From assembly GCF_002553505.1 (NCBI RefSeq), contig NZ_PDCP01000042.1, positions 1 through 53,585 on the forward strand: 53,585 nt of DNA, in the 5' to 3' direction. Positions 46,152 to 53,585 of the stretch are shown piece after piece. Under the pieces are notes generated by a model. It was not told the DNA's origin, searched no databases, and saw nothing but the letters and a program-made list of their open reading frames with translations. The stretch comes from Mycolicibacterium agri. Lineage in GTDB: Bacteria > Actinomycetota > Actinomycetes > Mycobacteriales > Mycobacteriaceae. A program made the position numbers and the translations under genes. The stretch's first letter is position 1; each line of letters begins with the position of its first letter.

Positions 46152-46826
46152 TTACCAGACCGCGGGCACCAGGCGATACCGCACCTTCTGGGTGTACTCG
46201 GGGTAGCCGGCCAGTTCCGCCGACAGCAGGCTCTCCTCGTCGCGGATGCGGAACGCGAGAATCGCCACGCCGGAGATGACGAAGAGCAACCCCCAGTAGG
46301 AGCCGAGCGCCAGCGGAATCCCGATCAGCAGGATCACATTGCCGGTGTACATGGGGTGGCGCACCAACCCGTAGAGGCCCGTTGAGATCAGTGGTTGGTC
46401 GGCTTCCACCCGCACCGTGGCCGCCGCGTGGCTGTTCTGGATCACCACCAGCATCATCACGCTCAGGCCGACCACCACCAGGACGTCGCCGATCACGCAG
46501 ATCACCGTCGGCACCGAAGACCAGCCGAACCGATGGCCGAGCCCGCTGACCGCGAGCATCGCCGCGAGTGACAGCCATGCGCTGGCCATGACGATCTTCT
46601 GAGCCCTGCGGGTCTCGGCACCGGGGCCGCCCCTGCGGCGCCGTTCCATCGCAGCCGGATTGGTCCGCATCAGATAGATGCTGGGAATCCATCCGGTGAC
46701 AGCGAACAGGACCAGGAACACCCACGCCTGCCAGTAGTCGAACGTGCCGGCGGCCGCAAAAAGAATCAGCCCGAATACCACCGGCTCCAGCAAACCGAAC
46801 ACCAGCATTTGCAGAATGCTTCTCAA
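46152..46826 (-). CDS. Isoprenylcysteine carboxyl methyltransferase (ICMT/PEMT)-family membrane protein
   Basis: A roughly 224-aa integral membrane protein with four to six hydrophobic segments. It has the ICMT hallmarks near the C-terminus: GLYGLVRHPMYTGNVILLIG and a YPEYTQKVRYRLVP end resembling the ExxYxxYxxxVxRxxP block. Bacterial members are mostly uncharacterised; some methylate small hydrophobic molecules or carboxyls. The frame extends upstream to 46904, but TTG at 46826 follows an AGGGGGA site and precedes the first membrane segment; ATG at 46808 is another option. It lies tail-to-tail with NRPS2. It may be unrelated to the peptide, yet methyl-ester formation is conceivable. Confidence 0.78.
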   Translation of the reverse strand: MRSILQMLVFGLLEPVVFGLILFAAAGTFDYWQAWVFLVLFAVTGWIPSIYLMRTNPAAMERRRRGGPGAETRRAQKIVMASAWLSLAAMLAVSGLGHRFGWSSVPTVICVIGDVLVVVGLSVMMLVVIQNSHAAATVRVEADQPLISTGLYGLVRHPMYTGNVILLIGIPLALGSYWGLLFVISGVAILAFRIRDEESLLSAELAGYPEYTQKVRYRLVPAVW

Positions 46827-46987
46827 GAATCCCCCTATACGGCACCGCAAGCTGTCAGCGCACCCGACAAACCTACCGTTACCTGGCGCGCAGGCACGCA
46901 CCAACTCCGCAAGGCCACCGGCGGTGGCTCGCTATCATTTTTCCCAAATGTCAAGACATACAACGTCGCGCTGAGGAATGGAGGCAC

Positions 46988-48922
46988 ATGACCGCCAACG
47001 TCGAGCAGTTGGAGTTCCAGGCGGAGGCGCGCCAATTGCTGGATCTGATGATCCACTCGGTCTATTCGAACAAGGACTCTTTTCTCCGCGAGTTGATCTC
47101 CAACGCCTCGGATGCTCTCGACAAACTTCGGATCGAGGCATTTCGCAACAAGGACCTCGAGGTCGACACCTCCGATCTGCACATCGAGATCGAAACCGAC
47201 AAGGATGCCCGGACCCTGACCGTCCGCGACAACGGCATCGGCATGAGCCGTGACGAGGTGGTCGAGCTCATCGGCACCCTGGCCAAATCCGGCACCGGCG
47301 AACTGCGTCAACAGCTGCGGGAAGCCAAGAACGCCGCCGCCTCCGAGGAACTGATCGGCCAATTCGGCATCGGCTTCTACTCGACGTTCATGGTGGCCGA
47401 CAAGGTCGAGCTGCTCACCCGCAAGGCCGGCGAGAACAACGCCACCCGCTGGGTGTCCAGCGGCGACGGCACCTACACCGTCGAAACCGTCGACGACGCT
47501 CCGCAGGGCACGTCGGTCACGCTGCACCTCAAGCCAGAAGACGCCGAGGACCAGCTGCACGACTACACCTCGGAGTGGAAGATCAGGGAACTGGTCAAGA
47601 AGTACTCCGACTTCATCGCCTGGCCCATCCGCATGCAGGTCGAGCGCCGCACACCACCGGCGGAGGAAGGCGGCGAAGAGACCGTCACCGTCGAGACACA
47701 GACCCTCAACTCGATGAAGGCGCTGTGGGCCAAGAGCCAAGACGAAGTCTCCGAGGACGAGTACAAGGAGTTCTACAAGCACATCGCCCATGCCTGGGAC
47801 GAACCGCTCGAGGTCATCACCATGAAGGCCGAGGGCACGTTCGAATACCAGGCACTGCTGTTCATCCCGTCGCACGCGCCGTTCGACCTGTTCACCCGCG
47901 ACGCCAAGACTGGGGTGCAGCTCTACGTCAAGCGTGTCTTCGTGATGGGCGACTGCGACGAGCTCGTCCCCAGCTACCTGCGCTTCATCAAGGGCGTTGT
48001 CGATGCCCAGGACATGTCGCTCAACGTGTCCCGCGAAATCCTGCAGCAGGACCGCCAGGTGACGGCGATCCGTCGCCGCCTGACCAAGAAGGTGCTGTCG
48101 GCGATCAAGGACATGCAGTCCTCACGCCCCGACGACTACCGCAAGTTCTGGACCCAGTTCGGCGCAGTCCTCAAGGAGGGCCTGATGTCGGACTTCGAGA
48201 ACCAGGACACCATCCTTCGCGTCTCGTCGTTCGCCTCAACGCACAGCGACGAGGAGCTCACGACGCTGGCGGATTACGTCGGCCGGATGAAGGAGGGGCA
48301 GAAGCAGATCTTCTACGCCACCGGGCAGACGCGCGACCAACTTCGCAAGTCGCCGCATCTGGAGGCGTTCAAGGCCAAGGGATATGAGGTGCTGCTGCTC
48401 ACCGACCCGGTCGACGAGCTGTGGGTCGGGGCGGTCAGCGAGTTCGACGGAAAACCGCTTCAGTCGGTCGCCAAGGGCGAGGTGGACCTCGACTCCGAGG
48501 AAGAGAAGAAGGCGCACGAGGCCGAACGCGAGGAGGCGGAACGGGAGTTCGCCGACCTGCTGTCCTGGCTCAAGGATGTGCTTGGTGAACACGTCAAGGA
48601 GGTGCGGTTGTCCACCCGGCTGACCGAGTCGCCGGCCTGCCTGGTGACCGACGCCTTCGGCATCACGCCGGCGCTGGCGCGCATGTACCGGGCCTCCGGA
48701 CAGACGGTTCCGGTCGGGAAGCGAATTCTTGAACTCAACCCGAAGCATCCGCTCATCACGGGGTTGCAGCAGGCCCAGAAGAGCCGGCCCGCCGACGACC
48801 CGTCGCTCAAGGAATCCGCGGAGTTGTTGTACGGCACCGCGCTGCTGGCCGAAGGAGACGTGCCGGAGGACCCGGCGAAATTCGCATCGTTGCTCGCGCA
48901 GCGCCTCGCCGGAACCGTGTAA
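46988..48922 (+). CDS. htpG: Molecular chaperone HtpG (Hsp90)
   Basis: A 644-aa Hsp90-family chaperone, full length. The N-terminal GHKL ATPase has ELISNASDALDKLR, DNGIGMSRDEV, GTLAKSGT and GQFGIGFYSTFMVADKVEL; the middle domain has FIKGVVDAQDMSLNVSREILQ; and the C-terminal domain ends in the usual dimerisation region. ATG at 46988 follows GGAGG. It is a housekeeping stress protein marking the edge of ordinary chromosome. Its promoter region (46827-46987) has TATCAT at about 46933 as a -10 candidate. A convergent STAS gene ends 37 bp beyond its stop. Confidence 0.97.
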   Translation: MTANVEQLEFQAEARQLLDLMIHSVYSNKDSFLRELISNASDALDKLRIEAFRNKDLEVDTSDLHIEIETDKDARTLTVRDNGIGMSRDEVVELIGTLAKSGTGELRQQLREAKNAAASEELIGQFGIGFYSTFMVADKVELLTRKAGENNATRWVSSGDGTYTVETVDDAPQGTSVTLHLKPEDAEDQLHDYTSEWKIRELVKKYSDFIAWPIRMQVERRTPPAEEGGEETVTVETQTLNSMKALWAKSQDEVSEDEYKEFYKHIAHAWDEPLEVITMKAEGTFEYQALLFIPSHAPFDLFTRDAKTGVQLYVKRVFVMGDCDELVPSYLRFIKGVVDAQDMSLNVSREILQQDRQVTAIRRRLTKKVLSAIKDMQSSRPDDYRKFWTQFGAVLKEGLMSDFENQDTILRVSSFASTHSDEELTTLADYVGRMKEGQKQIFYATGQTRDQLRKSPHLEAFKAKGYEVLLLTDPVDELWVGAVSEFDGKPLQSVAKGEVDLDSEEEKKAHEAEREEAEREFADLLSWLKDVLGEHVKEVRLSTRLTESPACLVTDAFGITPALARMYRASGQTVPVGKRILELNPKHPLITGLQQAQKSRPADDPSLKESAELLYGTALLAEGDVPEDPAKFASLLAQRLAGTV

Positions 48923-48959
48923 CGGAAACGGACCGGGGGATCAGGTCACGACGGCCGAG

Positions 48960-49406
48960 CTATTCGCCCCAGGCGACGGCGTGGTGGCACTTGGCGACAT
49001 GCTCGAGTCGGCAGAGTGCGGCGGCGAGGTCCTCGACGATCGGCAACTGGTCGTCGGGATCGCAGATGTGCATTACTCGTCGCACCCTCGGTCCGGCCAC
49101 CACCATCCAGTCCACGTCGCGCCGCGCGCACTGGATGTTCGCGTAGTACAGGGCCGTGAAGGCTTGGCTGCCGAAGAAGTCGACACCGGTCAGATCCAGG
49201 ATCAGTTGCTTGGAGACGCGGGTGTGACGCTGGACGAAGCGGCCGAGCGCCTGGCGATTGGTGGCGTCGACCTCACCGCGGACGCAGACGAGCACTCTGG
49301 CGTCGGTCAGCTCCTCGGCGGTGAAGACAGCGCGGCCCGCGCGCTGGATCTCCTCGGCGGCGGGCAGACGAACCTGGCGCAGCTGAACGGTCGTAGCGAC
49401 GGGCAA
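48960..49406 (-). CDS. STAS-domain protein (anti-sigma-factor antagonist-like)
   Basis: A roughly 148-aa protein with a STAS fold: VLVCVRGEVDATNRQALGRFV, then LILDLTGVDFFGSQAFTALYYA, where Ser follows the GVDFFG segment at the position phosphorylated in anti-anti-sigma factors. A roughly 35-residue N-terminal extension contains RLPAAEEIQRAGRAV. The open frame runs to 49520, but TTG at 49406 has AAGGAG six bases upstream (49413-49418), which decides the start. It probably takes part in a stress-sigma partner switch; no kinase or sigma gene is adjacent. Confidence 0.82.
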   Translation of the reverse strand: MPVATTVQLRQVRLPAAEEIQRAGRAVFTAEELTDARVLVCVRGEVDATNRQALGRFVQRHTRVSKQLILDLTGVDFFGSQAFTALYYANIQCARRDVDWMVVAGPRVRRVMHICDPDDQLPIVEDLAAALCRLEHVAKCHHAVAWGE

Positions 49407-49644
49407 GGCGAACTCCTTCCCAGCGTGGCAAGACGCTCGAGTCGACTCGAAGACCCCTGCAATCTGAAGGCCGGAACAGCGACGCCACGTCGTCGGGTGC
49501 CGCAACCGGCGGTAGCTCAACCGGAGTTCACCCTACGACGAAATCCGAGTAAGTGACACAGTTCACAGAACTCTTATGAATCCATTGTGTTACTTGGTCT
49601 TTCAATCTGAGTTAAATCTGGCAGTTAACTGAACGAGTCCAGTC

Positions 49645-50721
49645 TCAGCGTGTACCTACGGAATCCGCATGCTCGTTCAGCAAGAACTCCACCACCATCT
49701 GCGCGACGGCGTCGATCGCGTCGCGGTGGATTACTTCATAGCCGTGGGTGGACAGCGTGGGCAGGCAGAGCAGCCCGGCGCGGGCGACCAGGCCGCTGGC
49801 TTTGGCGTGCGACGCGTCGGACTCGAATGCGCCGAGGACGGCAGGCTGCGGCGACAATCCGAGCTTCTCACCGATATCCATCAGGCGGTCGGCGACGGGT
49901 TTGTCGTAGATGCACATCGCATCGCTGTACGCGACGATCGGGCCGCCGCTCACCGAAGTCTCGTACTCGCCTTCGGTGGGGCCGACCTCCAGCGCGAGGA
50001 TGAGGTCGCCGGGCAGGGTGCGCGCGGCGTAGGCGCCGCCGATGCCGCCGACTTCCTCACTGGTGGTGAAGACGAAGTAGACGTCGTTGACCGGGCGCCT
50101 GCCCCGCTGCCGCAACGTGTGCGCCGCGTCCAAGAGCGCAACCACCAGCGCGCGGTCGTCCATGAAATAGCAGCCGAGGTAATCGGCGACCTCGACCAGG
50201 GTCCGCTTGCTGCGTTCAACGCAGATCCGGGTGCCGATGTGCACTCCGGCGGCATGTAGCTCGTCGACGTTACGGCCGGTGAAGACGTACACATGCGTCC
50301 AGTCCAACGCCTTGTCGCCGCCGTCGGGCTTGGTCTCCCAGATCCGTTCGCTTTCCCGGGTGGTGTGCTCCGAGCCGAGCGAGAGCACCCCGGTGAGCCG
50401 GTCGCGATCGCCGAGGACCGTGACGGGACCAAGCCCGAAATTGCCCGGATACATCGTGCCGAGCGGGGTCAGGTACAGCGTGCCGTCGGCACCGATGCGC
50501 TTGACCAGCATCGACAACTCGTCCATGTGCGCCGTCACCCGGATCGCGGCGTCGTCGGCCGCGCCGTCGCCGCGCAGAAGCCCGACGACGTTGCCGGCGT
50601 TGTCCACCCACATCTCGTCGACGGATGCGCGAAGTTCCCGCAGGCAGATGTCTCGGACGTCGTTTTCCTGGCCGGCGGGCCCGCAGGCCCACAGCAGTTC
50701 CTGAAGAAGCTCGCGTCGCAA
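49645..50721 (-). CDS. M42-family metallopeptidase (glutamyl/deblocking aminopeptidase-like)
   Basis: A 358-aa protein with the M42 features: RVTAHMDELSMLV (metal-binding His and Asp), YFMDDRALVVALLDA (bridging Asp), FTTSEEVGGIGG (catalytic Glu pair), ALEVGPTEGEY, and THGYEVIHRDAI near the end, which supplies the last His ligand. These are cytoplasmic dinuclear-metal aminopeptidases that form large tetrahedral complexes. TTG at 50721 has a G run upstream. It follows the DUF6480-like gene by 12 bp, so the pair is probably an operon. A role in the peptide pathway is unlikely given the distance. Confidence 0.88.
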   Translation of the reverse strand: MRRELLQELLWACGPAGQENDVRDICLRELRASVDEMWVDNAGNVVGLLRGDGAADDAAIRVTAHMDELSMLVKRIGADGTLYLTPLGTMYPGNFGLGPVTVLGDRDRLTGVLSLGSEHTTRESERIWETKPDGGDKALDWTHVYVFTGRNVDELHAAGVHIGTRICVERSKRTLVEVADYLGCYFMDDRALVVALLDAAHTLRQRGRRPVNDVYFVFTTSEEVGGIGGAYAARTLPGDLILALEVGPTEGEYETSVSGGPIVAYSDAMCIYDKPVADRLMDIGEKLGLSPQPAVLGAFESDASHAKASGLVARAGLLCLPTLSTHGYEVIHRDAIDAVAQMVVEFLLNEHADSVGTR

Positions 50722-50733
50722 ACTAGGCCCCCG

Positions 50734-50973
50734 TTACGCAAGTAAGTCGAACAGCAGCCACACGCCGGTCGCGACGAACAGCAGCACGAAGAGCGTTACG
50801 ACGACGATCGACACCACCACGGTCGGCGTGTACTTCCGCCGCGCGCGCGGCTGGGGCGCCGATACGCCGGATGTCTGCGCCGAGTCGGGCGGCAGTTCAC
50901 CCGGCGTCACGCCTCCGCCGGCCTCGAGGCCTGAGGTCCGCGCGGGATCGGGATCTGGTGGCTGGGCGGTCAT
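50734..50973 (-). CDS. Small single-pass membrane protein, DUF6480-like
   Basis: A 79-aa protein. A Pro/Gly-rich N-terminal half (TSGLEAGGGVTPGELPPDSAQTSG in the DUF6480 pattern) is followed by an Arg-rich stop and one hydrophobic helix (about residues 50-78) that ends the protein. The function of the family is unknown; it is widespread in actinobacteria next to housekeeping genes. ATG at 50973 gives the conserved start. Confidence 0.75.
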   Translation of the reverse strand: MTAQPPDPDPARTSGLEAGGGVTPGELPPDSAQTSGVSAPQPRARRKYTPTVVVSIVVVTLFVLLFVATGVWLLFDLLA

Positions 50974-51015
50974 GTTGTAGCCATACCCAGCCGACGAAGA
51001 TGTACGCTTGCGGCC

Positions 51016-51369
51016 ATGGAACTACTACGCAATGTAGTTGTTTTGCTGCACATCACCGGCTTCGCGGTCACGTTCGGAGCCTGGGCCGCCGAGGCCGCCG
51101 CGCGCCGCTTCCGCACCACCCGGCTGATGGATTACGGCCTGCTCCTGTCGCTGCTGACGGGGCTCGCGCTGGCTGCGCCGTGGCCCGCCGGAATCGAGCT
51201 GAACTACCCGAAGATCGGGACCAAGCTCGTCATCCTCATCGTGATCGGCGGCCTGCTCGGCATGGGCAGCGTCCGACAGAAGCGCACCGGCGAGGCGGTC
51301 CCGCGCGCGATGTTCGCCTCAGTCGGGATCCTGGTCTTCATCGCCGCCGGTATCGCCGTCCTGTGGTGA
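51016..51369 (+). CDS. Four-helix integral membrane protein of unknown function
   Basis: A 117-aa protein with about four hydrophobic segments (near residues 5-25, 38-55, 68-85 and 97-117), short basic loops (AAARRFRTTR, RQKRTGEAVPR) and a conserved-looking ELNYPKIGTKLVI stretch. I do not recognise a catalytic motif. It is divergent from the DUF6480-like gene across 42 bp and is followed by the hydrolase gene after 25 bp, so the three downstream genes may be co-transcribed. Confidence 0.75.
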   Translation: MELLRNVVVLLHITGFAVTFGAWAAEAAARRFRTTRLMDYGLLLSLLTGLALAAPWPAGIELNYPKIGTKLVILIVIGGLLGMGSVRQKRTGEAVPRAMFASVGILVFIAAGIAVLW

Positions 51370-51394
51370 TGTTGCACCCCATACGATTCGGGGA

Positions 51395-52321
51395 ATGACG
51401 ACTCGGAAGATGGCAACACCCGAGCCGTTCGTGACCGAAAGGCCCGGCGGTGTCCGCATCGTCGCCGACCGCCTCGGCGATGCCCGCGAGCGCGCCGTGG
51501 TGTTCCTGCACGGCGGCGGGCAGACCCGACGGTCGTGGGCCAAGGCCGCGGCGGCGATGGCGCGGCGCGGTTGGCAGGCCGTCACCGTCGACTTCCGCGG
51601 TCACGGCGAATCGGACTGGTCGGCCGAGGGCGACTACCGCGTGGTCACGTTCGCCGAAGACGTGCGCGACGTGCTGGCTCAACTGCCGCCCCGACCGGTG
51701 TTGGTGGGCGCCTCGCTCGGCGGCTTCACCTCAATGCTGCTCGCAGGCGAGCTGGCTCGCGGCATCGCCGACGCCGTCGTGCTGGTGGACATCGTGCCGA
51801 ACATGAACCCGTCGGGCGCAGAGCGGATCCACAACTTCATGGTCGACCGGATGGTGGACGGATTCGCCTCCCTCGAGGAGGTCGCCGACATGATCGCCGA
51901 ATACAACCCGCATCGGCCGCGGCCCACCGACCTGAATGGGTTGCGCGCCAACCTTCGTCGCCGCGGCGACCGGTGGTACTGGCACTGGGATCCGCAGTTC
52001 ATCGACGGCACGGCCGCGCGTCCGCCGATCGAGGTGACCGACCCGGAGCGCATGAACACGGCCGTCGCGGCCATCCTCGCCGACGGTGTGCCGATGCTGC
52101 TGGTGCGCGGGCAGGTCAGTGACCTGGTCAGCGAGGATCGCGCCGAGGAGTTTCTCGCCCGCTTCCCCCAAGTCGAGTTCGTCGACGTGCAAGGCGCAGG
52201 GCACATGGTGGCGGGAGACCGCAACGATCTGTTCGCCTCGGCCGTCGTCGACTTCCTCAACCGACACGCCCGCGCTGACGGTTCCCTAGGATCAGCGGTA
52301 TGCGCGGATCCAAAATCCTGA
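51395..52321 (+). CDS. Alpha/beta-fold hydrolase
   Basis: A 308-aa hydrolase with the oxyanion-loop motif HGGGQTRRSW, DFRGHGESDW, the nucleophile elbow GASLGG, and the catalytic His in GAGHMVAGDRNDLF near the C-terminus. It resembles the mycobacterial group annotated as peroxidase or epoxide-hydrolase-like; the true substrate is unknown. ATG at 51395 is preceded by a GGGGA site. Its last 22 bases overlap the start of the next gene. It is separated from the peptide synthetase by several unrelated genes, so I do not propose it as the missing release enzyme. Confidence 0.87.
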   Translation: MTTRKMATPEPFVTERPGGVRIVADRLGDARERAVVFLHGGGQTRRSWAKAAAAMARRGWQAVTVDFRGHGESDWSAEGDYRVVTFAEDVRDVLAQLPPRPVLVGASLGGFTSMLLAGELARGIADAVVLVDIVPNMNPSGAERIHNFMVDRMVDGFASLEEVADMIAEYNPHRPRPTDLNGLRANLRRRGDRWYWHWDPQFIDGTAARPPIEVTDPERMNTAVAAILADGVPMLLVRGQVSDLVSEDRAEEFLARFPQVEFVDVQGAGHMVAGDRNDLFASAVVDFLNRHARADGSLGSAVCADPKS

Positions 52322-53208
52322 TCACCGGCCCCACCGGACAAGTCGCCGCACCCATCGCCCGCGCGCTCGCGGCCGACAACGAGGTGTGGGGAATCGCCCG
52401 CTTCACCGACGCGGCGGCGCGGGAAAGCCTGCAGCAGGCCGGTGTTCGGTGCGAGACGGTCAACCTGGCTGACGGCGACTTCAGTGGTCTGCCAACCGAC
52501 TTCGACTACGTGCTCAACCTGGCGGTCGCCAAGAGCGGGCGATGGGACAAAGACCTGGGCGCCAACGCCGAGGCGGTCGGCCTGCTGATGGCCCACTGCC
52601 GCAGCGCGAAAGCATTCCTACACTGCTCCTCGGCGGCCGTCTACGATCCGCCCGATGACGAGCCGCGCACCGAGCGCGCCGCGCTGGGCGACAACCACAA
52701 GCCGTTGTTTCCAACGTATTCCATCTCCAAGATCGCGGGAGAGGTTGTGGTGCGCACGATGTCGCGTGCGCTGGGCTTGCCCGCCATCATCGCCCGGCTG
52801 AACGTGCCCTACGGGGACAACGGCGGATGGCCTTTCTTTCACATGGAGATGATGCTCGGCGGCATCCCGATTCCCGTGCCACCGGGCGCACCAGCCGTGT
52901 ACAACCCGATTCACGAGGACGACATCGTCGCGATGATCCCGAAACTGCTTGCGGCGGCCTCAGTTCCGGCGACCACCATCAACTGGTGCGGCGAGCAGGC
53001 CGTCAGCCTCCAGCAGTGGTGCACCTACATCGGTTCGCTGATCGGCGTCGAGCCCGTGTTCGAAGAGAGCACGCAGGCGCTGCGCGGCAACCCGACCGAC
53101 AGCACCAGGATGCGCGAACTGATCGGCGGCACCACGGTCGACTGGCAGGACGGCATGCGCCGCATGGTGAGCACGTTTCACCCGGAACTGCTCGGCGCAA
53201 CCGGCTAG
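52300..53208 (+). CDS. NAD-dependent epimerase/dehydratase-family protein
   Basis: A 302-aa extended SDR-like protein with ILITGPTGQVAAPIARAL as nucleotide-binding motif, a HCSSAAVY block and a YSISKIAGE active site (YxxxK). The C-terminal half binds an unknown substrate. ATG at 52300 lies within the end of the hydrolase gene (22-bp overlap), so the two are probably translationally coupled and act in the same, unidentified, pathway. The stop codon TAG (53206-53208) is immediately followed by the end of an insertion sequence, so the element sits exactly at the gene's end without disrupting it. Confidence 0.85.
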   Translation: MRGSKILITGPTGQVAAPIARALAADNEVWGIARFTDAAARESLQQAGVRCETVNLADGDFSGLPTDFDYVLNLAVAKSGRWDKDLGANAEAVGLLMAHCRSAKAFLHCSSAAVYDPPDDEPRTERAALGDNHKPLFPTYSISKIAGEVVVRTMSRALGLPAIIARLNVPYGDNGGWPFFHMEMMLGGIPIPVPPGAPAVYNPIHEDDIVAMIPKLLAAASVPATTINWCGEQAVSLQQWCTYIGSLIGVEPVFEESTQALRGNPTDSTRMRELIGGTTVDWQDGMRRMVSTFHPELLGATG

Positions 53209-53256
53209 TTGTACTGGGACAGGACGTTGGTAGCAGGCGTGTTGGCTTGATGTGAG

Positions 53257-53312
53257 GAGAACCTCCGGGTGGGGTGTGGCTTGTCTAGGTCCACCACCGT
53301 CCGGAGGTTCTC
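53257..53312 (+). promoter_or_regulatory. Inverted repeat covering the transposase ribosome binding site
   Basis: GAGAACCTCCGG (53257-53268) and CCGGAGGTTCTC (53301-53312) are perfect reverse complements separated by 32 bases. The right arm contains the GGAGG ribosome binding site and ends at the base before the GTG start. Confidence 0.7.
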
Positions 53313-53585
53313 GTGTCCCACCGTAATGCCCGTACGACGTTTCACGGCCGCCTGCTGATGGTGCACCGGTATCAGGCTGGTTGGCCCAAGGCCCATATCG
53401 CGAAAGCGATGGGGGTTTCGCGTAAATGCGTCCACACCTGGATCAGTCGTTTTGAGACCGAGGGTGAAGACGGTCTTCACGACCGGTCCTCGCGGCCGCA
53501 TACCAGTCCGAGCCGTGTTCGGCCCAGCGTGGAGAACCAGATCGTGGCCTGGCGCAAACGCCACCGGTGCGGTCCTGACGAGATC
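53313..53585 (+). CDS. IS481-family transposase, N-terminal 91 residues
   Basis: GTG at 53313 follows GGAGG by five bases. The product begins with SHRNARTTFHGRLLMVHR, then a helix-turn-helix region (AHIAKAMGVSRKCVHTWISRF) and EGEDGLHDRSSRPH, the standard N-terminal layout of IS481 transposases that recognises the terminal repeats. The DDE catalytic core lies beyond the window end. No stop or frameshift occurs in the visible part, so the element may be intact. Confidence 0.88.
   Translation, partial: MSHRNARTTFHGRLLMVHRYQAGWPKAHIAKAMGVSRKCVHTWISRFETEGEDGLHDRSSRPHTSPSRVRPSVENQIVAWRKRHRCGPDEI

Larger units (their letters stand above)
53209..53585 (+). mobile_element. IS481-family insertion sequence, left part (truncated by window end)
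   Basis: Begins about 53209-53211 with TGTACTGGGACAGGACG, the kind of terminus I associate with mycobacterial IS481 elements, directly after the stop of the preceding gene. A leader of about 100 bp and the transposase N-terminus follow. The right end and target duplication lie outside the window. Confidence 0.8.

Noticed and set aside
49560..49572. AGTTC-ACA-GAACT palindrome upstream of the STAS gene
   Set aside because: Short palindromes of this size are expected by chance, and it does not match the mycobacterial LexA box or a SigF promoter.
51395..52321. Alpha/beta hydrolase as the missing thioesterase
   Set aside because: It lies 5 kb beyond the synthetase with htpG and other housekeeping genes between, and is translationally coupled to an unrelated SDR gene.

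Overview
The window looks like a stretch of a high-GC mycobacterial chromosome, probably from a rapidly growing or environmental species. The grounds are the strong codon bias, frequent GTG and TTG starts, an MbtH-like protein, MGT-type glycosyltransferases and an Rv2952/Fmt-like methyltransferase of the kind found in glycopeptidolipid (GPL) and phenolic glycolipid loci, and a DUF6480-type small membrane protein.

Bases 1-17,333 hold a tailoring region. It contains an AspH-type dioxygenase, three paralogous GT1 glycosyltransferases, a PapA/WES-like acyltransferase, a PAPS-type sulfotransferase, four SAM methyltransferases, a DHA2-family exporter, a Gfo/Idh/MocA oxidoreductase, a GMC oxidoreductase and a nucleotide-sugar epimerase. 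The genes sit as alternating divergent and tightly convergent pairs. A 692-bp AT-rich leader with palindromes follows.

Bases 18,026-46,137 form an mbtH-NRPS1-NRPS2 operon. The two synthetases (about 2,972 and 6,309 aa) make one seven-adenylation-domain line: C-A-T / C-A-T-E / C-A-T-E / C-A-T / C-A-T / C-A-T / C-A-T-E / C-T. By-eye specificity codes give X1, D-X2, D-X3, X4 (same pocket as X2), Thr5, Phe-like6, D-Thr7. The last module has lost its A domain and there is no thioesterase or reductase. This is therefore not the four-module GPL pathway ending in alaninol. I infer a lipidated, glycosylated, methylated and possibly sulfated heptapeptide.

Two sequence scars stand out. The two NRPS genes are separated inside module 3 by an imperfect 23-bp tandem duplication that creates the ATGA stop/start overlap. 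The eighth module is missing exactly its adenylation domain.

Bases 46,152-53,208 look like ordinary chromosome: an isoprenylcysteine-methyltransferase-like membrane protein, HtpG, a STAS protein, an M42 aminopeptidase, small membrane proteins, an alpha/beta hydrolase and an NAD-dependent epimerase. An IS481-family element begins directly after the last gene and runs off the window. Its transposase ribosome binding site lies in a perfect 12-bp inverted repeat.
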